Below are positions 17,594 to 26,661 of a DNA stretch of 64,000 nt, piece after piece. A program made the translations under genes and the position numbers. This DNA comes from Lewinellaceae bacterium (GTDB lineage: Bacteria > Bacteroidota > Bacteroidia > Chitinophagales > Saprospiraceae). The stretch covers positions 1,660,501-1,724,500 of the forward strand of contig JACJYK010000001.1 in the NCBI GenBank assembly GCA_020636135.1, written 5' to 3'. How positions within the stretch are numbered: the first letter of the stretch is position 1; each line of letters opens with the position of its first letter. Below the pieces are notes generated by a model. That model was not told the origin of the DNA, searched no databases, and saw only the letters and a list, made by a program, of their open reading frames with translations.

Positions 17594-19525
17594 TTGGATC
17601 TTTTTGAATTAGCAACGCAAGAAACAAAAATCTTGCCATTGGAGGAAACATATTTTGACATATTAAGGCGCTATTGGGGCTACCCGGTCTTCCGTGGTCA
17701 GCAGGAATCAATCATCGTAGCTATCCTTTCCGGCAAAGATGTTCTGGCATTTTTACCCACGGGTTCCGGTAAATCCATTTGCTATCAGCTGCCTGCTTTA
17801 ATGCGCCCGGGATTAACCCTGGTTATCAGTCCGCTCATTGCCCTGATGGAAAACCAGGTCACCCAATGCAAACAGCGGGGCATCCCTGCAGGAGCACTGC
17901 ATGGAGGTATGGAATACCGGTCACAACAGACCGTCCTGGATCAAGCCGAACATGGCCGGATTAAGTTGCTGTATATTGCTCCTGAACGGCTGAATCAGGA
18001 CCGCTTTCTCGAGTTTCTTAGCAACATCCCTGAGCTATATGTTATGGTGGATGAGGCTCACTGCATCTCCCAGTGGGGACATGATTTTCGTCCGGCTTAC
18101 CTGCAAATAAATCGAATTAAAGCCTCAAGGCCGGAGGTTCAAATCGCTGCATTCACTGCCACGGCAACCCCTGAAGTAGGTGAAGATATCAGCAGTCAGC
18201 TGGAATTGAAAGATCCGGTAGTCTTCAGAGAAAGTGTTGCCAAATCAAATCTTCAGCTGATCGTAAATAAGGAGACCAATAAGTGGAGTGAGATGCTTGA
18301 CCGGATACAAGCAATCACCGGTACTCAGATCGTTTACGTCAGAAGCAGAAATCGTGCGGAATCGGTTTCTCGCTACCTGATTCAAAGGGGGATCAAAAGT
18401 AAAGCTTACCATGCAGGTATGCCTTACGAACAGCGCATGCAGACACAAAATGACTGGATCTCTGGAAAAACCCGGATCATCGTGGCAACGACGGCTTTTG
18501 GTATGGGTATCGACAAAGCAGATGTCCGGCAGGTTATTCACCTGGACATTCCGGAAACTCTGGAGGAATACATCCAGGAAGCGGGCAGGGCCGGCAGAGA
18601 CGGAGCACAAGCCACCGCAGTATTGCTCTTTCAGGACGAAGACATCGAGAAGAATATTGAACACCTGCGTGACCAGTTTCCGGATTTTACCTTCATCCGC
18701 AAAGTGTATAAAATGATTGGCCAGTATCTGGATGTGGCCGTAGGGGGGGGTGATGAAATGAAACCAGTGGACTGGGTAGGTTTCAGTGTTCAGTATCAGG
18801 TTCCCCTAAGACCCTTGATGACCGCTGTACGGATACTGGAGATGAATGGATACATCATCCAATTGGATAGCTGGTATAAACCAGCTTCAGTTCAGTTTCG
18901 CATCCAAAAGGAATCCTTATATGACCTGGAGCTACCGGGGGAACTTATGGATGTACTACAAGTGCTGATGCGTACCTATGAGGGGATTTTCCTTTTTCCT
19001 CAACGCATCTCTGAGGGAAAGCTTGCGGGTTTGCTTTCCCGGCCTAAAGAGGAAGTGGTGCAGGCACTCCAGTTACTGGAGAAAATGGAAGTGATATCCT
19101 ATCAACCATCGACTGATTTACCTATGATCGCAATTGCCGGCGAGCGCTTGCCTGCACAGGATCTGATCTTTGACCGGGCAGGTTATCAACAACTTGTCGA
19201 CCGGAAGTACCAGCAATGGAATGCGATGTACGGATATGTAACGCTGGAATCAGGTGCATGCCGTGAACAGGCAATAGGTAACTATTTTAATGAAAAACTA
19301 CCTCATTGCGGGCGCTGTGATCTTTGCCGTGAACTGCTGGTAAGCATTCCACAGAAAGAAGTCTGGAGTCGCCTGCTGAAAGCGGGCTGGTCACTGCCAG
19401 AATTTGTAAAGTCATTTTCTGAAGACCACAGGAACCAGGTCCTGGACCACCTTACCCATATGGAATCCGAACACCTGATCTGGATCGACGGAGACCGGAA
19501 TATTCACATCAATGAACAAGCCTAA
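17594..19525 (+). CDS. recQ: RecQ-family ATP-dependent DNA helicase
   Basis: The 643-residue helicase has Walker A PTGSGKS (55-61), DEAH (153-156) in VDEAHCISQWGHDFRPAY, and the QEAGRAGRDG motif VI. A zinc-binding domain carries CREQAIGNYF and CGRCDLC. A winged-helix region follows, and there is no clear HRDC domain. No ATG lies upstream of the conserved YFDILRRYWGY, so translation must begin at TTG 17594 or another nearby TTG (17633, 17639). It overlaps the next gene by 14 bp. Confidence 0.93.
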   Translation: MDLFELATQETKILPLEETYFDILRRYWGYPVFRGQQESIIVAILSGKDVLAFLPTGSGKSICYQLPALMRPGLTLVISPLIALMENQVTQCKQRGIPAGALHGGMEYRSQQTVLDQAEHGRIKLLYIAPERLNQDRFLEFLSNIPELYVMVDEAHCISQWGHDFRPAYLQINRIKASRPEVQIAAFTATATPEVGEDISSQLELKDPVVFRESVAKSNLQLIVNKETNKWSEMLDRIQAITGTQIVYVRSRNRAESVSRYLIQRGIKSKAYHAGMPYEQRMQTQNDWISGKTRIIVATTAFGMGIDKADVRQVIHLDIPETLEEYIQEAGRAGRDGAQATAVLLFQDEDIEKNIEHLRDQFPDFTFIRKVYKMIGQYLDVAVGGGDEMKPVDWVGFSVQYQVPLRPLMTAVRILEMNGYIIQLDSWYKPASVQFRIQKESLYDLELPGELMDVLQVLMRTYEGIFLFPQRISEGKLAGLLSRPKEEVVQALQLLEKMEVISYQPSTDLPMIAIAGERLPAQDLIFDRAGYQQLVDRKYQQWNAMYGYVTLESGACREQAIGNYFNEKLPHCGRCDLCRELLVSIPQKEVWSRLLKAGWSLPEFVKSFSEDHRNQVLDHLTHMESEHLIWIDGDRNIHINEQA

Positions 19526-20600
19526 GGTCCTTATCACGGTAACCAACGATGTAGCTTACGACCGGCGTATGCATCGTATTGCAGCTACTTTAGACGATGC
19601 CGGATATGAGGTTCACCGCGTCGGCCGCCTTTTAACCGGGCCTCCCGATCCCAAACCGGGAATCACTCTTTTAAAATGTCCGTTCCGACAGGGTCCCCTG
19701 TTTTATTGGTGGTTCAATGTTCAGCTGTATTTTTTTGCCAGGAGATTCAATCACGATATTCATGTCAGTGTTGATACGGATACCCTGCTGGCCGGATTGA
19801 TGGTTTGCTTTGGCAGGAAAAAGAAACTCGTTTACGACAGCCACGAATGGTTTGAACGGACGCCGGAGTTATTGCATGCCCCATTCAAACGGTGGTTGTG
19901 GTTTTTGCTTGGAAGGAATGGAGCACGGAGAGCTGTATTACGTATGACCGTGTCTTTTACCCTGGCCAATGCACTGGAAAAATCCTATGGATATCCTTTT
20001 GAAGTGATCCGAAACTTGCCGCGGTATGTTTCTTCAGTCACCGGCGGGCAACTGGCATCCCGAACCATTGTATATCTGGGAGTCCTGAATGCCGGCAGAG
20101 GTTTGGAAATGGCAATCGATGCACTCCGTGAACTGCAAGGTTACCGACTGAAACTTGTCGGCGAGGGAGACTTGTCCTCAAAACTTCGTCAACAGGTCAG
20201 GAAGCTCGGACTGGAAGACAGGGTTCAATTTTGTGGCCAAGTTGAACCAGAACAAATTGAAGCAGAACTGGCTGGCGCTAGCTTTGGTTTTCTGATGCTT
20301 GATCCCGCCAGTGACAGTTATCAATTTAGCCTGGCCAATAAATTTTTCGATTACGTCCAGGCCGGTCTGCCCGTGCTGTGTAGTTCCCTGCCGGAATACC
20401 GTGCGTTAATGGAAAGTCATTCGGTAGGAATGTTGATCAATGAGTACTCCTCAGAATCATTGATTACGACTCTGAAAAAGATCGATCAGAATCCATCAGG
20501 ATATGTGGATATGCTTGATGCCTGCCGGGCTGCAGCTAAGGACTGGTGTTGGGAAACAGAAGCTCCGAAATTGTTGAAGTTATTCGACCGGTTGCGTTAA
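19512..20600 (+). CDS. Glycosyltransferase, GT4-like
   Basis: The 362-residue protein has an N-terminal domain (VLITVTNDVAYDRRMHRIAATL) typical of GT4-type transferases that act on cell-surface sugars. The C-terminal nucleotide-sugar domain contains the KLVGEGDLSSKL and ANKFFDYVQAGLPVLCSS segments. The acceptor cannot be predicted. It begins inside the recQ 3' end (14-bp overlap) and ends 5 bp before a converging gene. Confidence 0.86.
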   Translation: MNKPKVLITVTNDVAYDRRMHRIAATLDDAGYEVHRVGRLLTGPPDPKPGITLLKCPFRQGPLFYWWFNVQLYFFARRFNHDIHVSVDTDTLLAGLMVCFGRKKKLVYDSHEWFERTPELLHAPFKRWLWFLLGRNGARRAVLRMTVSFTLANALEKSYGYPFEVIRNLPRYVSSVTGGQLASRTIVYLGVLNAGRGLEMAIDALRELQGYRLKLVGEGDLSSKLRQQVRKLGLEDRVQFCGQVEPEQIEAELAGASFGFLMLDPASDSYQFSLANKFFDYVQAGLPVLCSSLPEYRALMESHSVGMLINEYSSESLITTLKKIDQNPSGYVDMLDACRAAAKDWCWETEAPKLLKLFDRLR

Positions 20601-20605
20601 GACGA

Positions 20606-21025
20606 TCAATTGCTATACTTGCGGATCTTGTCCAGGAGCATTTCCGGATCAAATTTCTTTTGGGCATGATCCTGGATCAAGAGGATCATCTCGTCGGTCA
20701 TGGATGTGCGAAATCCCAGTTTGAAACCATATTCGCGTATAAGGTCCTTTTCCCGTTGGCCAATTCTTCCATCTATTTTCATAAGAAACAGTAAATAGTA
20801 GAGAATGGTCATTCGCTCGCGCTCACTTTTTGGCGGATGCAGGATGTAGGATTCTTTATTGGAGAGGATCTCGTGGACATCATCTTCTTTCAGACCTAAT
20901 GAGTCCGCCACCTGAAGAATGTAAGCCCACTCCTTCTGATCGATGGCGTGATCAGAACGCACCAGTTTGAAGAGGAGTGCGATTAGCTCATTGCGTACAC
21001 GTTCAGGTTGTTCAAATACCGACAT
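20606..21025 (-). CDS. TerB/DjlA-N-like protein
   Basis: The 139-residue, all-helical protein has two acidic repeats (SDHAIDQKEWAYI and IDGRIGQREKDLI), as in TerB and DjlA N-terminal domains. These modules are often linked to envelope or metal stress, but the role here is unknown. It sits 11 bp after the PhzF gene on the same strand and could be the last gene of that operon. Confidence 0.7.
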   Translation of the reverse strand: MSVFEQPERVRNELIALLFKLVRSDHAIDQKEWAYILQVADSLGLKEDDVHEILSNKESYILHPPKSERERMTILYYLLFLMKIDGRIGQREKDLIREYGFKLGFRTSMTDEMILLIQDHAQKKFDPEMLLDKIRKYSN

Positions 21026-21036
21026 CCGTTTTGGTT

Positions 21037-21834
21037 TTAATTAGGAATCCAGATCATTCCCGTAGCATAAGTTACGGCTTTCCCGGTTAACAGTGCCCGG
21101 TCATTTTTTCTGCAGCAAATAATGTGCCCTCCCCGGGTGGAGGCCTGAAATGCCTTGTATTCAGTTTGATGTAGCTCCTGATCCCAGTAGGCGAGGAGTG
21201 TGGTATGGGCGGATCCGGTCACCGGATCCTCCGGAACACCGAAAGCAGGGTAGAAGCACCTACTGATGATGTCATACCTGCCGCTGGTATCCCGTGCTGA
21301 CAGAATGATCCCTCTGCCACCCAATTTAGTAATCGCAGCCATATCTGGCTTGCAATCATAAACCTGTCCGGCATCACCAGTGATAAACAACAGGTCGGTT
21401 TTTCCCTGATAAGCTTCCTTCACCTCCGCACCTACGATTGAAGACCAAATTGGATCAACTTCAACAGGTCTTATCACATCGAGCGGAAAGTCCAATTGGT
21501 AGCCTTGTTCTGTCCTGCGAACAAGGAGTTCGCCGCTGCGGGAATGGAATCGGATAGTATCCCGCTCATAGGCCGCAATTGCAAATAAATAATGTGCTGA
21601 TGCCAGGGTTGCATGACCACAAAGATCCACCTCAGCGACCGGCGTAAACCAACGGATATGATAACCATCGTCCTTCGGCACCAGATAAGCGGTTTCGGAC
21701 AAGTTATGTTCGGTGGCCATGTTCTGAAGGAGTGCATCTTCAGGCCACTGATCCAGCGGAACAACTGCTGCCGGATTTCCACCAAACACCTGGTCGGTAA
21801 ATGCATCGATCTGAAAGAAAGATAGAGGCTTCAT
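21037..21834 (-). CDS. PhzF-family isomerase-like protein
   Basis: The 265-residue protein belongs to the PhzF/diaminopimelate-epimerase-like fold. It carries GGNPAAVV and the active-site glutamate in NLSETAYLV, CGHATLASAH, and DPVTGSAHTTL. PhzF isomerises dihydro-hydroxyanthranilate, but most family members act on unknown substrates and no phenazine genes are here. Its start overlaps the decarboxylase stop by 4 bp (ATGA), so the two are translationally coupled. Confidence 0.88.
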   Translation of the reverse strand: MKPLSFFQIDAFTDQVFGGNPAAVVPLDQWPEDALLQNMATEHNLSETAYLVPKDDGYHIRWFTPVAEVDLCGHATLASAHYLFAIAAYERDTIRFHSRSGELLVRRTEQGYQLDFPLDVIRPVEVDPIWSSIVGAEVKEAYQGKTDLLFITGDAGQVYDCKPDMAAITKLGGRGIILSARDTSGRYDIISRCFYPAFGVPEDPVTGSAHTTLLAYWDQELHQTEYKAFQASTRGGHIICCRKNDRALLTGKAVTYATGMIWIPN

Positions 21835-23261
21835 AGGTTGTTTTGTGTTAAAGGAGATCTTGAAATACTTTGTTTCCCTACCTGAATGACCTCCGAAAGT
21901 AAACTTTCAAGGTCTTCACTGGTGGTAAAAGGATTCATAATGGTGCATCGCAAATATTGAATACCACGGATTTTAGTTTGGACGATGTAAAAACTTCCTT
22001 CACGAATGATGGCTTTCCGGATTTGCTGGTTCAGCAGGTCCAGATCGGTGACCGGAACGTCAGCAGGATGGAAGCGGAAACAGACAATATTGGATTCGGG
22101 CTCATGCCCCATTTCCAGATCAGGAAATTCCCGGATCAGGGCTTCAAACTCATGTCCCAGATCATACAGCCGGGTCACAAAATCGGTAAAAAGCATATCG
22201 CCAAATTGTTGCCTAAGCAAAAAGACTTTTACACCCATCATGTATTTGGTGCACTCAATACTTCGTTTGGCAACATTAAACCATTCTTCGCCACCATTCT
22301 CAAAGAGATACTGTGCATCCTGGATATAGGTCCTGTAAGAATCCAATGGACGCTTAAAGGCCAGAGCCGTACACAAAGCCGGTATCATAAGCATCTTATG
22401 GAAGTCCATGGACACAGAATCTGCCCGTTCCATTCCCCGGATCAGGTGCCGGTACTTTGGCGCAAATATCACGGCTGCGCCATGGGCACCATCGATATGC
22501 AGCCACAGGTTCTTTGATTCACAAAAATCTGCCAGTTGGTTGAGATCATCATAAGTGCCGGTTGCTGTGGTACATGCGTTGCCTACCAGTCCGATAATCC
22601 GGATGCCTTTTTCCATCGCTTCCCGATAGGAAGCTTCCAGCCTGGAAGGATCGATCTGTAATTTGCTATTGACGGGCACCGGGACCGGTATCATATCCAG
22701 TATTCGAACAGACCGGTCAACACTGTAATGTGATTCGGCTGAAACCAGGATGCCCAAAGGTTCGTTATCCCTGGTTCGTTTGGCTGTTCTGGCCACCAGC
22801 AGGGCCGTCAGGTTGGCCAGCGATCCCCCGGATGTGAGAAAGCCTCCACGCTGGGCGCCATATCCGATTTTTTCAGATACCCACTCGATGATTATGGATT
22901 CAATGACCGAGGCAGGTCCGCCCATTTCATAGATACCCATTCCATTGTTCATAAAGTCGGATAGTAAACCGCCTAGTGCGGATACCGGAGCTACGGGGCT
23001 TACCTGATGTCCGATGTAGTGGGGATGGTGCAGATGGATAGACCTTTCAAGCAATAACCGGATCACCTCAGGATAAGATGTGTTAGCTGGTTCATCCCAT
23101 TGTCGCTTCCAAAAACGGTACTCCTCCTCCGGATCAACGGATGAGTATACTTTATCCAAAGTAGCGACTTCCTCAAGATAGGAATGCAGGAGGTTGATTA
23201 CTTCGTGCCCTTCCCTGGCAAATAAATCCGGGTCATATGCATGCTTCAACAGATCACTCAT
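21831..23261 (-). CDS. PLP-dependent group II amino acid decarboxylase
   Basis: The 476-residue enzyme resembles diaminobutyrate/glutamate/aromatic amino acid decarboxylases. The PLP lysine lies in SMDFHKMLMIP, preceded by HIDGAHGAA (cofactor Asp), with FLTSGGSLANLTALL binding phosphate. HYIGHQVSPVAP is the substrate-side loop. The DFHK form leans towards the diaminobutyrate/sulfinoalanine side rather than aromatic substrates, but the substrate is not fixed. It overlaps both neighbours by 4 bp. Confidence 0.88.
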   Translation of the reverse strand: MSDLLKHAYDPDLFAREGHEVINLLHSYLEEVATLDKVYSSVDPEEEYRFWKRQWDEPANTSYPEVIRLLLERSIHLHHPHYIGHQVSPVAPVSALGGLLSDFMNNGMGIYEMGGPASVIESIIIEWVSEKIGYGAQRGGFLTSGGSLANLTALLVARTAKRTRDNEPLGILVSAESHYSVDRSVRILDMIPVPVPVNSKLQIDPSRLEASYREAMEKGIRIIGLVGNACTTATGTYDDLNQLADFCESKNLWLHIDGAHGAAVIFAPKYRHLIRGMERADSVSMDFHKMLMIPALCTALAFKRPLDSYRTYIQDAQYLFENGGEEWFNVAKRSIECTKYMMGVKVFLLRQQFGDMLFTDFVTRLYDLGHEFEALIREFPDLEMGHEPESNIVCFRFHPADVPVTDLDLLNQQIRKAIIREGSFYIVQTKIRGIQYLRCTIMNPFTTSEDLESLLSEVIQVGKQSISRSPLTQNNL

Positions 23262-24394
23262 AGCTTGTTGATTCGGTTGTATTTCCGCATGATTTCGAGC
23301 ACTTTTGATTTTGGCAATGCATCAATGGTGCGTCCATTACTCGTGGTTGTGGTAGCATACCACAAAGAATTTATAATTGCCTCTTCGGTAGCCTCAATGA
23401 CTGCCATGAATAAAGGTGTTACGGCATCATTGGACAATTCGGTATAGGTGTCGGAGGTGTTGTTTCCGCGCTGTGAGCGGACAAGGTTGCCCTGATAATT
23501 GCTGAATGCAATGACATAATCACCGCTGCCATTGGATGCGATACCACCTGTTTTGGCCAGACCCATGAAGGCCCGTTTTGCCAGGCGCTTTAAATTGCGG
23601 GCTAATAGAGGGGCATCGGTCGCTACCACGATCATACAGGAACCATCGCTGCTTTCCAGCTGATCCTTGTAGGCATAGGTTCCGAGTTCTTCGCCGACCG
23701 GAACACCGGCGATCTGCAGGTTGCCTCCGAAATTGGTCTGTACCAGCACCCCTACCGTATATCCGCCCAATTGCTCCGGAAGTTTACGGCTTGCTGTGCC
23801 GATACCGCCTTTCCATCCAAAGCAGATGGTGCCTGTTCCGGCGCCTACACATCCCTGCTGCACTATTCCTGTGTCCGCTTTCTCAATAGCTGCAAGGCAG
23901 TCACTCTTGGTCAGCTTCCGGTCAGCGATTGCATTCAGATAACCATCATTGGTTTCTCCGACCACCGGATTGACCGACCGGAGCCCCGGATTTCGCGCAA
24001 TGGAGAAATCGATCACTGCATCAGCTGCGGTGGGTACACTCAATGTATTCGTCAGAAGGATAGGGGTTTCCAGGTTCCCCAGCTCTTCGATCTGGGAGAT
24101 TGCGGTCAGCTTGCCAAAGCCATTTCCAATAAACAGTCCGGCGGGTACCTTGTTTTCAAACAGGTTCTCATCATGAGGCAACAAAGCAGTGACTCCGGTA
24201 CAAACATCCGGGTTTTCAATTTTCGTTATTTGACCGACACGGACACCGGGGACATCCGTAATTGCATTGTATCGGCCGGTGGGAAATACCCCGATAGTGA
24301 TCCCCGTATCTCGTGGACTGGAAGTTTGTGCCATGGTTGTAGAACAGATGAACAAGAAAAAGCTCAGGGAAAGATAATAATTCATCGAGTGCAT
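23258..24394 (-). CDS. P1 family peptidase (DmpA/L-aminopeptidase-esterase type), secreted
   Basis: The 378-residue N-terminal-nucleophile peptidase should cleave itself at G289-S290 in SNGSGDYVIAFSN, freeing the serine nucleophile. DVPGVRVGQ and GGIGTASRKLP are family segments. Residues 1-22 form a signal peptide (ending TTMAQ), so the enzyme is exported, unlike the two cytoplasmic enzymes encoded after it. ATG 24385 is an alternative start. It leads a P1 peptidase-decarboxylase-PhzF operon with 4-bp overlaps. Confidence 0.87.
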   Translation of the reverse strand: MHSMNYYLSLSFFLFICSTTMAQTSSPRDTGITIGVFPTGRYNAITDVPGVRVGQITKIENPDVCTGVTALLPHDENLFENKVPAGLFIGNGFGKLTAISQIEELGNLETPILLTNTLSVPTAADAVIDFSIARNPGLRSVNPVVGETNDGYLNAIADRKLTKSDCLAAIEKADTGIVQQGCVGAGTGTICFGWKGGIGTASRKLPEQLGGYTVGVLVQTNFGGNLQIAGVPVGEELGTYAYKDQLESSDGSCMIVVATDAPLLARNLKRLAKRAFMGLAKTGGIASNGSGDYVIAFSNYQGNLVRSQRGNNTSDTYTELSNDAVTPLFMAVIEATEEAIINSLWYATTTTSNGRTIDALPKSKVLEIMRKYNRINKL

Positions 24395-24459
24395 TTCGGT
24401 GTTGCTTTAGCAGTTCAAAATTAATGGATCTCCGGGTATTAAGCGCAGATTGGGAGTCC

Positions 24460-26412
24460 TCAACCCAGAACAATGAGTTTTAATTTTTCTGCCAGCTCAT
24501 TGCGTAGTTGTGTGAGCTGCTGGTGGACTTTCAGGTAGATCAGTTCTTTTTGTGGGTCATCACCGGATTTCAGGTCACCGATGCGGGTCTTATTCTCCTC
24601 AATGAGGTAATGGATTTTTTTCAGCTTAAACCGAAGCACACTTTGGTAGCTATCTTTAATGTAATTCTCTTCAGGCATGGTTTGCGTCTGAAGCATGATA
24701 TCCCACCTTGCTTCCCAATTTTCACTGTAGGTATAGGGCGAAGTGGTCAGGTCGATGGCCAGTTGTTGTACTTCTTTGTTTTGATGGTTAAGAAAGATGC
24801 TGGTAGTCATTGGTGTCTTTGAATCCAATGCCGTTTGCCATAATTCAATGATTTGCAGGTAAGCCTTATTCTGAATGTATTTTACGACATCCTTGATGTT
24901 GTTCAGGATATACTGGGCTACCGTTACATTTTTGTCATCATCGTATATCCGGTCCCCAAATGTCACCAGTAACCTTGCTATATCCCGCTCCTGTGCTTCA
25001 TCAGGATTGGTGGTAGTCGATGGTTGTTTTGGCGAAATCTGCTGGAAATCCTGCCGGTCGGCAACTTCCATCGCTGCTTTCTCTGCAGCCAGATCTCTTT
25101 GGCCGGATTTCTTGTTGAGGAGCTCCTGCCGGATTTTCTTATTGGTTTCTGCAACCAGGATGGCCTCTTCTATGCCGGTCAGTTGAGCACATTGACTGAT
25201 GTACACCGATCGCTTCAGAACATCCGGGATTTTGGAAAGGCTTTCAACGATATCCTTTAGCCACTGCGTTTTTTTGATCGGATCCTCCTTGCTTTCTTCA
25301 ACCATCAACTCAATGGAGAAGAGGATGAAATCTTTGGCCATGGACTTGAGGAATGCCATCATTTTCTCACCGCCGTTCTTCCGAACATAGGAGTCCGGAT
25401 CTTCACCTTCGGGCAATGCGACCAGCTGAACATTCAAATCCTGCTCCAGTAGTAAATTTAGTCCTCGCAGCGATGCCTTCATGCCGGCAAAGTCGCCATC
25501 ATAGAGCAAAAGCACATTTTGAGAGAATCGTTTGATGAGGGCTATTTGTTCAGTAGTCAGGGAGGTGCCGGAGGAAGCCACAACATTTTCGATCCCGGCC
25601 TGGTGCAGTGAAATCACATCCGTATAACCTTCCACCAGAATGCAGCGGTCCCGTTGGATGATGGCTTGTTTAGCCAGATGGATGGCATAAAGCGATTTGC
25701 GTTTGCTGTAAATTTCCGATTCCGGTGAGTTGATGTATTTGGGTCCTTTCAAACCGGTTGTCATGGTACGCCCTCCGAACCCGATCACCTTCCCGGAAAG
25801 ATTATGAATCGGAAACATGACCCGGTCCCAGAAGAAGTCCCGGTCTTTTTCGGTTGTCAGCCCCAATTGTTTGAGAAACTCGCCATTGTATCCTTCCAGT
25901 AACGCTTTTTCGGTGAAACCGCCTTGCTTCAGGGCAAATCCCAACTCGAACTTACGGATGGTTGATTCCAGGAACCCGCGTTCTTTGAAGTAATCCAAAC
26001 CGATCCTTTTACCTTCGGGGGTTTCCCACAGATTTTGTTGAAAATACTTATTGGCAAATGCATTGATAAGAAATAGACTATCCTTCAGCTGGCGCTCTTC
26101 GCGGACCTCTTCCGGTTCCTCCTTTTCATCAATTTCAATGTTGTATTTCGCTGCCAGGTGACGTAAAGCTTCAGGAAAAGTCAGATGGTCGTGTTCCATC
26201 AGGAACTGGACGGCATTGCCACCTCGCCCACAACCGAAGCATTTGTAGATATTCTTGGCGGGAGAAACAGTGAAAGAAGGTGTTTTTTCGTTATGAAATG
26301 GGCACAATCCTATCAGGTTAACGCCTCTGCGCTTCAATTGTACATAATCCTGCACCACGTCCTCTATCTGAACTTTGCCAAAAATTTCATCGACGGTGGC
26401 AGGAGATATCAT
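24460..26412 (-). CDS. dnaG: DNA primase
   Basis: The 650-residue primase makes RNA primers at the fork. The CHC2 zinc finger has CPFHNEKTPSF and CFGCGRGG at about residues 38-65. The TOPRIM domain carries LVEGYTDVISLHQAG and LLLYDGDFAG with the acidic metal ligands. The C-terminal helicase-binding region is divergent. The gene stands alone, with no rpoD or rpsU beside it. Confidence 0.96.
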   Translation of the reverse strand: MISPATVDEIFGKVQIEDVVQDYVQLKRRGVNLIGLCPFHNEKTPSFTVSPAKNIYKCFGCGRGGNAVQFLMEHDHLTFPEALRHLAAKYNIEIDEKEEPEEVREERQLKDSLFLINAFANKYFQQNLWETPEGKRIGLDYFKERGFLESTIRKFELGFALKQGGFTEKALLEGYNGEFLKQLGLTTEKDRDFFWDRVMFPIHNLSGKVIGFGGRTMTTGLKGPKYINSPESEIYSKRKSLYAIHLAKQAIIQRDRCILVEGYTDVISLHQAGIENVVASSGTSLTTEQIALIKRFSQNVLLLYDGDFAGMKASLRGLNLLLEQDLNVQLVALPEGEDPDSYVRKNGGEKMMAFLKSMAKDFILFSIELMVEESKEDPIKKTQWLKDIVESLSKIPDVLKRSVYISQCAQLTGIEEAILVAETNKKIRQELLNKKSGQRDLAAEKAAMEVADRQDFQQISPKQPSTTTNPDEAQERDIARLLVTFGDRIYDDDKNVTVAQYILNNIKDVVKYIQNKAYLQIIELWQTALDSKTPMTTSIFLNHQNKEVQQLAIDLTTSPYTYSENWEARWDIMLQTQTMPEENYIKDSYQSVLRFKLKKIHYLIEENKTRIGDLKSGDDPQKELIYLKVHQQLTQLRNELAEKLKLIVLG

Positions 26413-26457
26413 AATTATGAAAATGTATTAATTAACTATTGAATTTTAGAATATTTC

Positions 26458-26551
26458 TATATTTGTCAAGCACTGCTCACGCAAGATCTTCTATTTAGGG
26501 TGTTCTCATAGTGTGTTCGACCCCGTTGTTTTTCGACGGGGTTTATTTTTT
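26458..26551 (+). ncRNA. Candidate small RNA unit (promoter plus terminator, no reading frame)
   Basis: A -7 box TATATTTG (26458-26465) matches TAnnTTTG, with a TTG at 26439-26441 upstream (spacer 16, shorter than usual). A hairpin ACCCCGT/ACGGGGT (26520-26526 with 26536-26542) followed by TTATTTTTT forms a plus-strand terminator. No plus-strand gene lies upstream, since dnaG runs away on the minus strand. The predicted transcript is about 75-80 nt from about 26472. It does not fold as a tRNA and I recognise no family. Confidence 0.35.
26520..26551 (+). terminator. Orphan rho-independent terminator
   Basis: A 7-bp GC-rich stem with a 9-nt loop is followed by a T-rich tract on the plus strand only. 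It lies in the 249-bp gap between dnaG and dapB, with no plus-strand gene before it. The rest of that gap shows nothing else. Confidence 0.7.
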
Positions 26552-26661
26552 GGTTATAGTCGAAGTTACCAATGGACACATCGATCCTTTTCCGATGGTG
26601 TAACCTTCCGTACTATTTTTTCGTTCATCATTGTACTTGAGATAATTCATAATTGGATTTT

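Noticed and set aside
15531..24394. Defence island around recQ, the TerB-like gene and the subtilase
   Set aside because: No nuclease, toxin, integrase or other defence partners are nearby, and the genes have ordinary housekeeping neighbours.
26461..26545. Possible tRNA, because of a GTTCGAcCCC-like T-loop string near 26515
   Set aside because: No pairing T-stem, anticodon arm or acceptor stem can be drawn; the string is part of a terminator hairpin.
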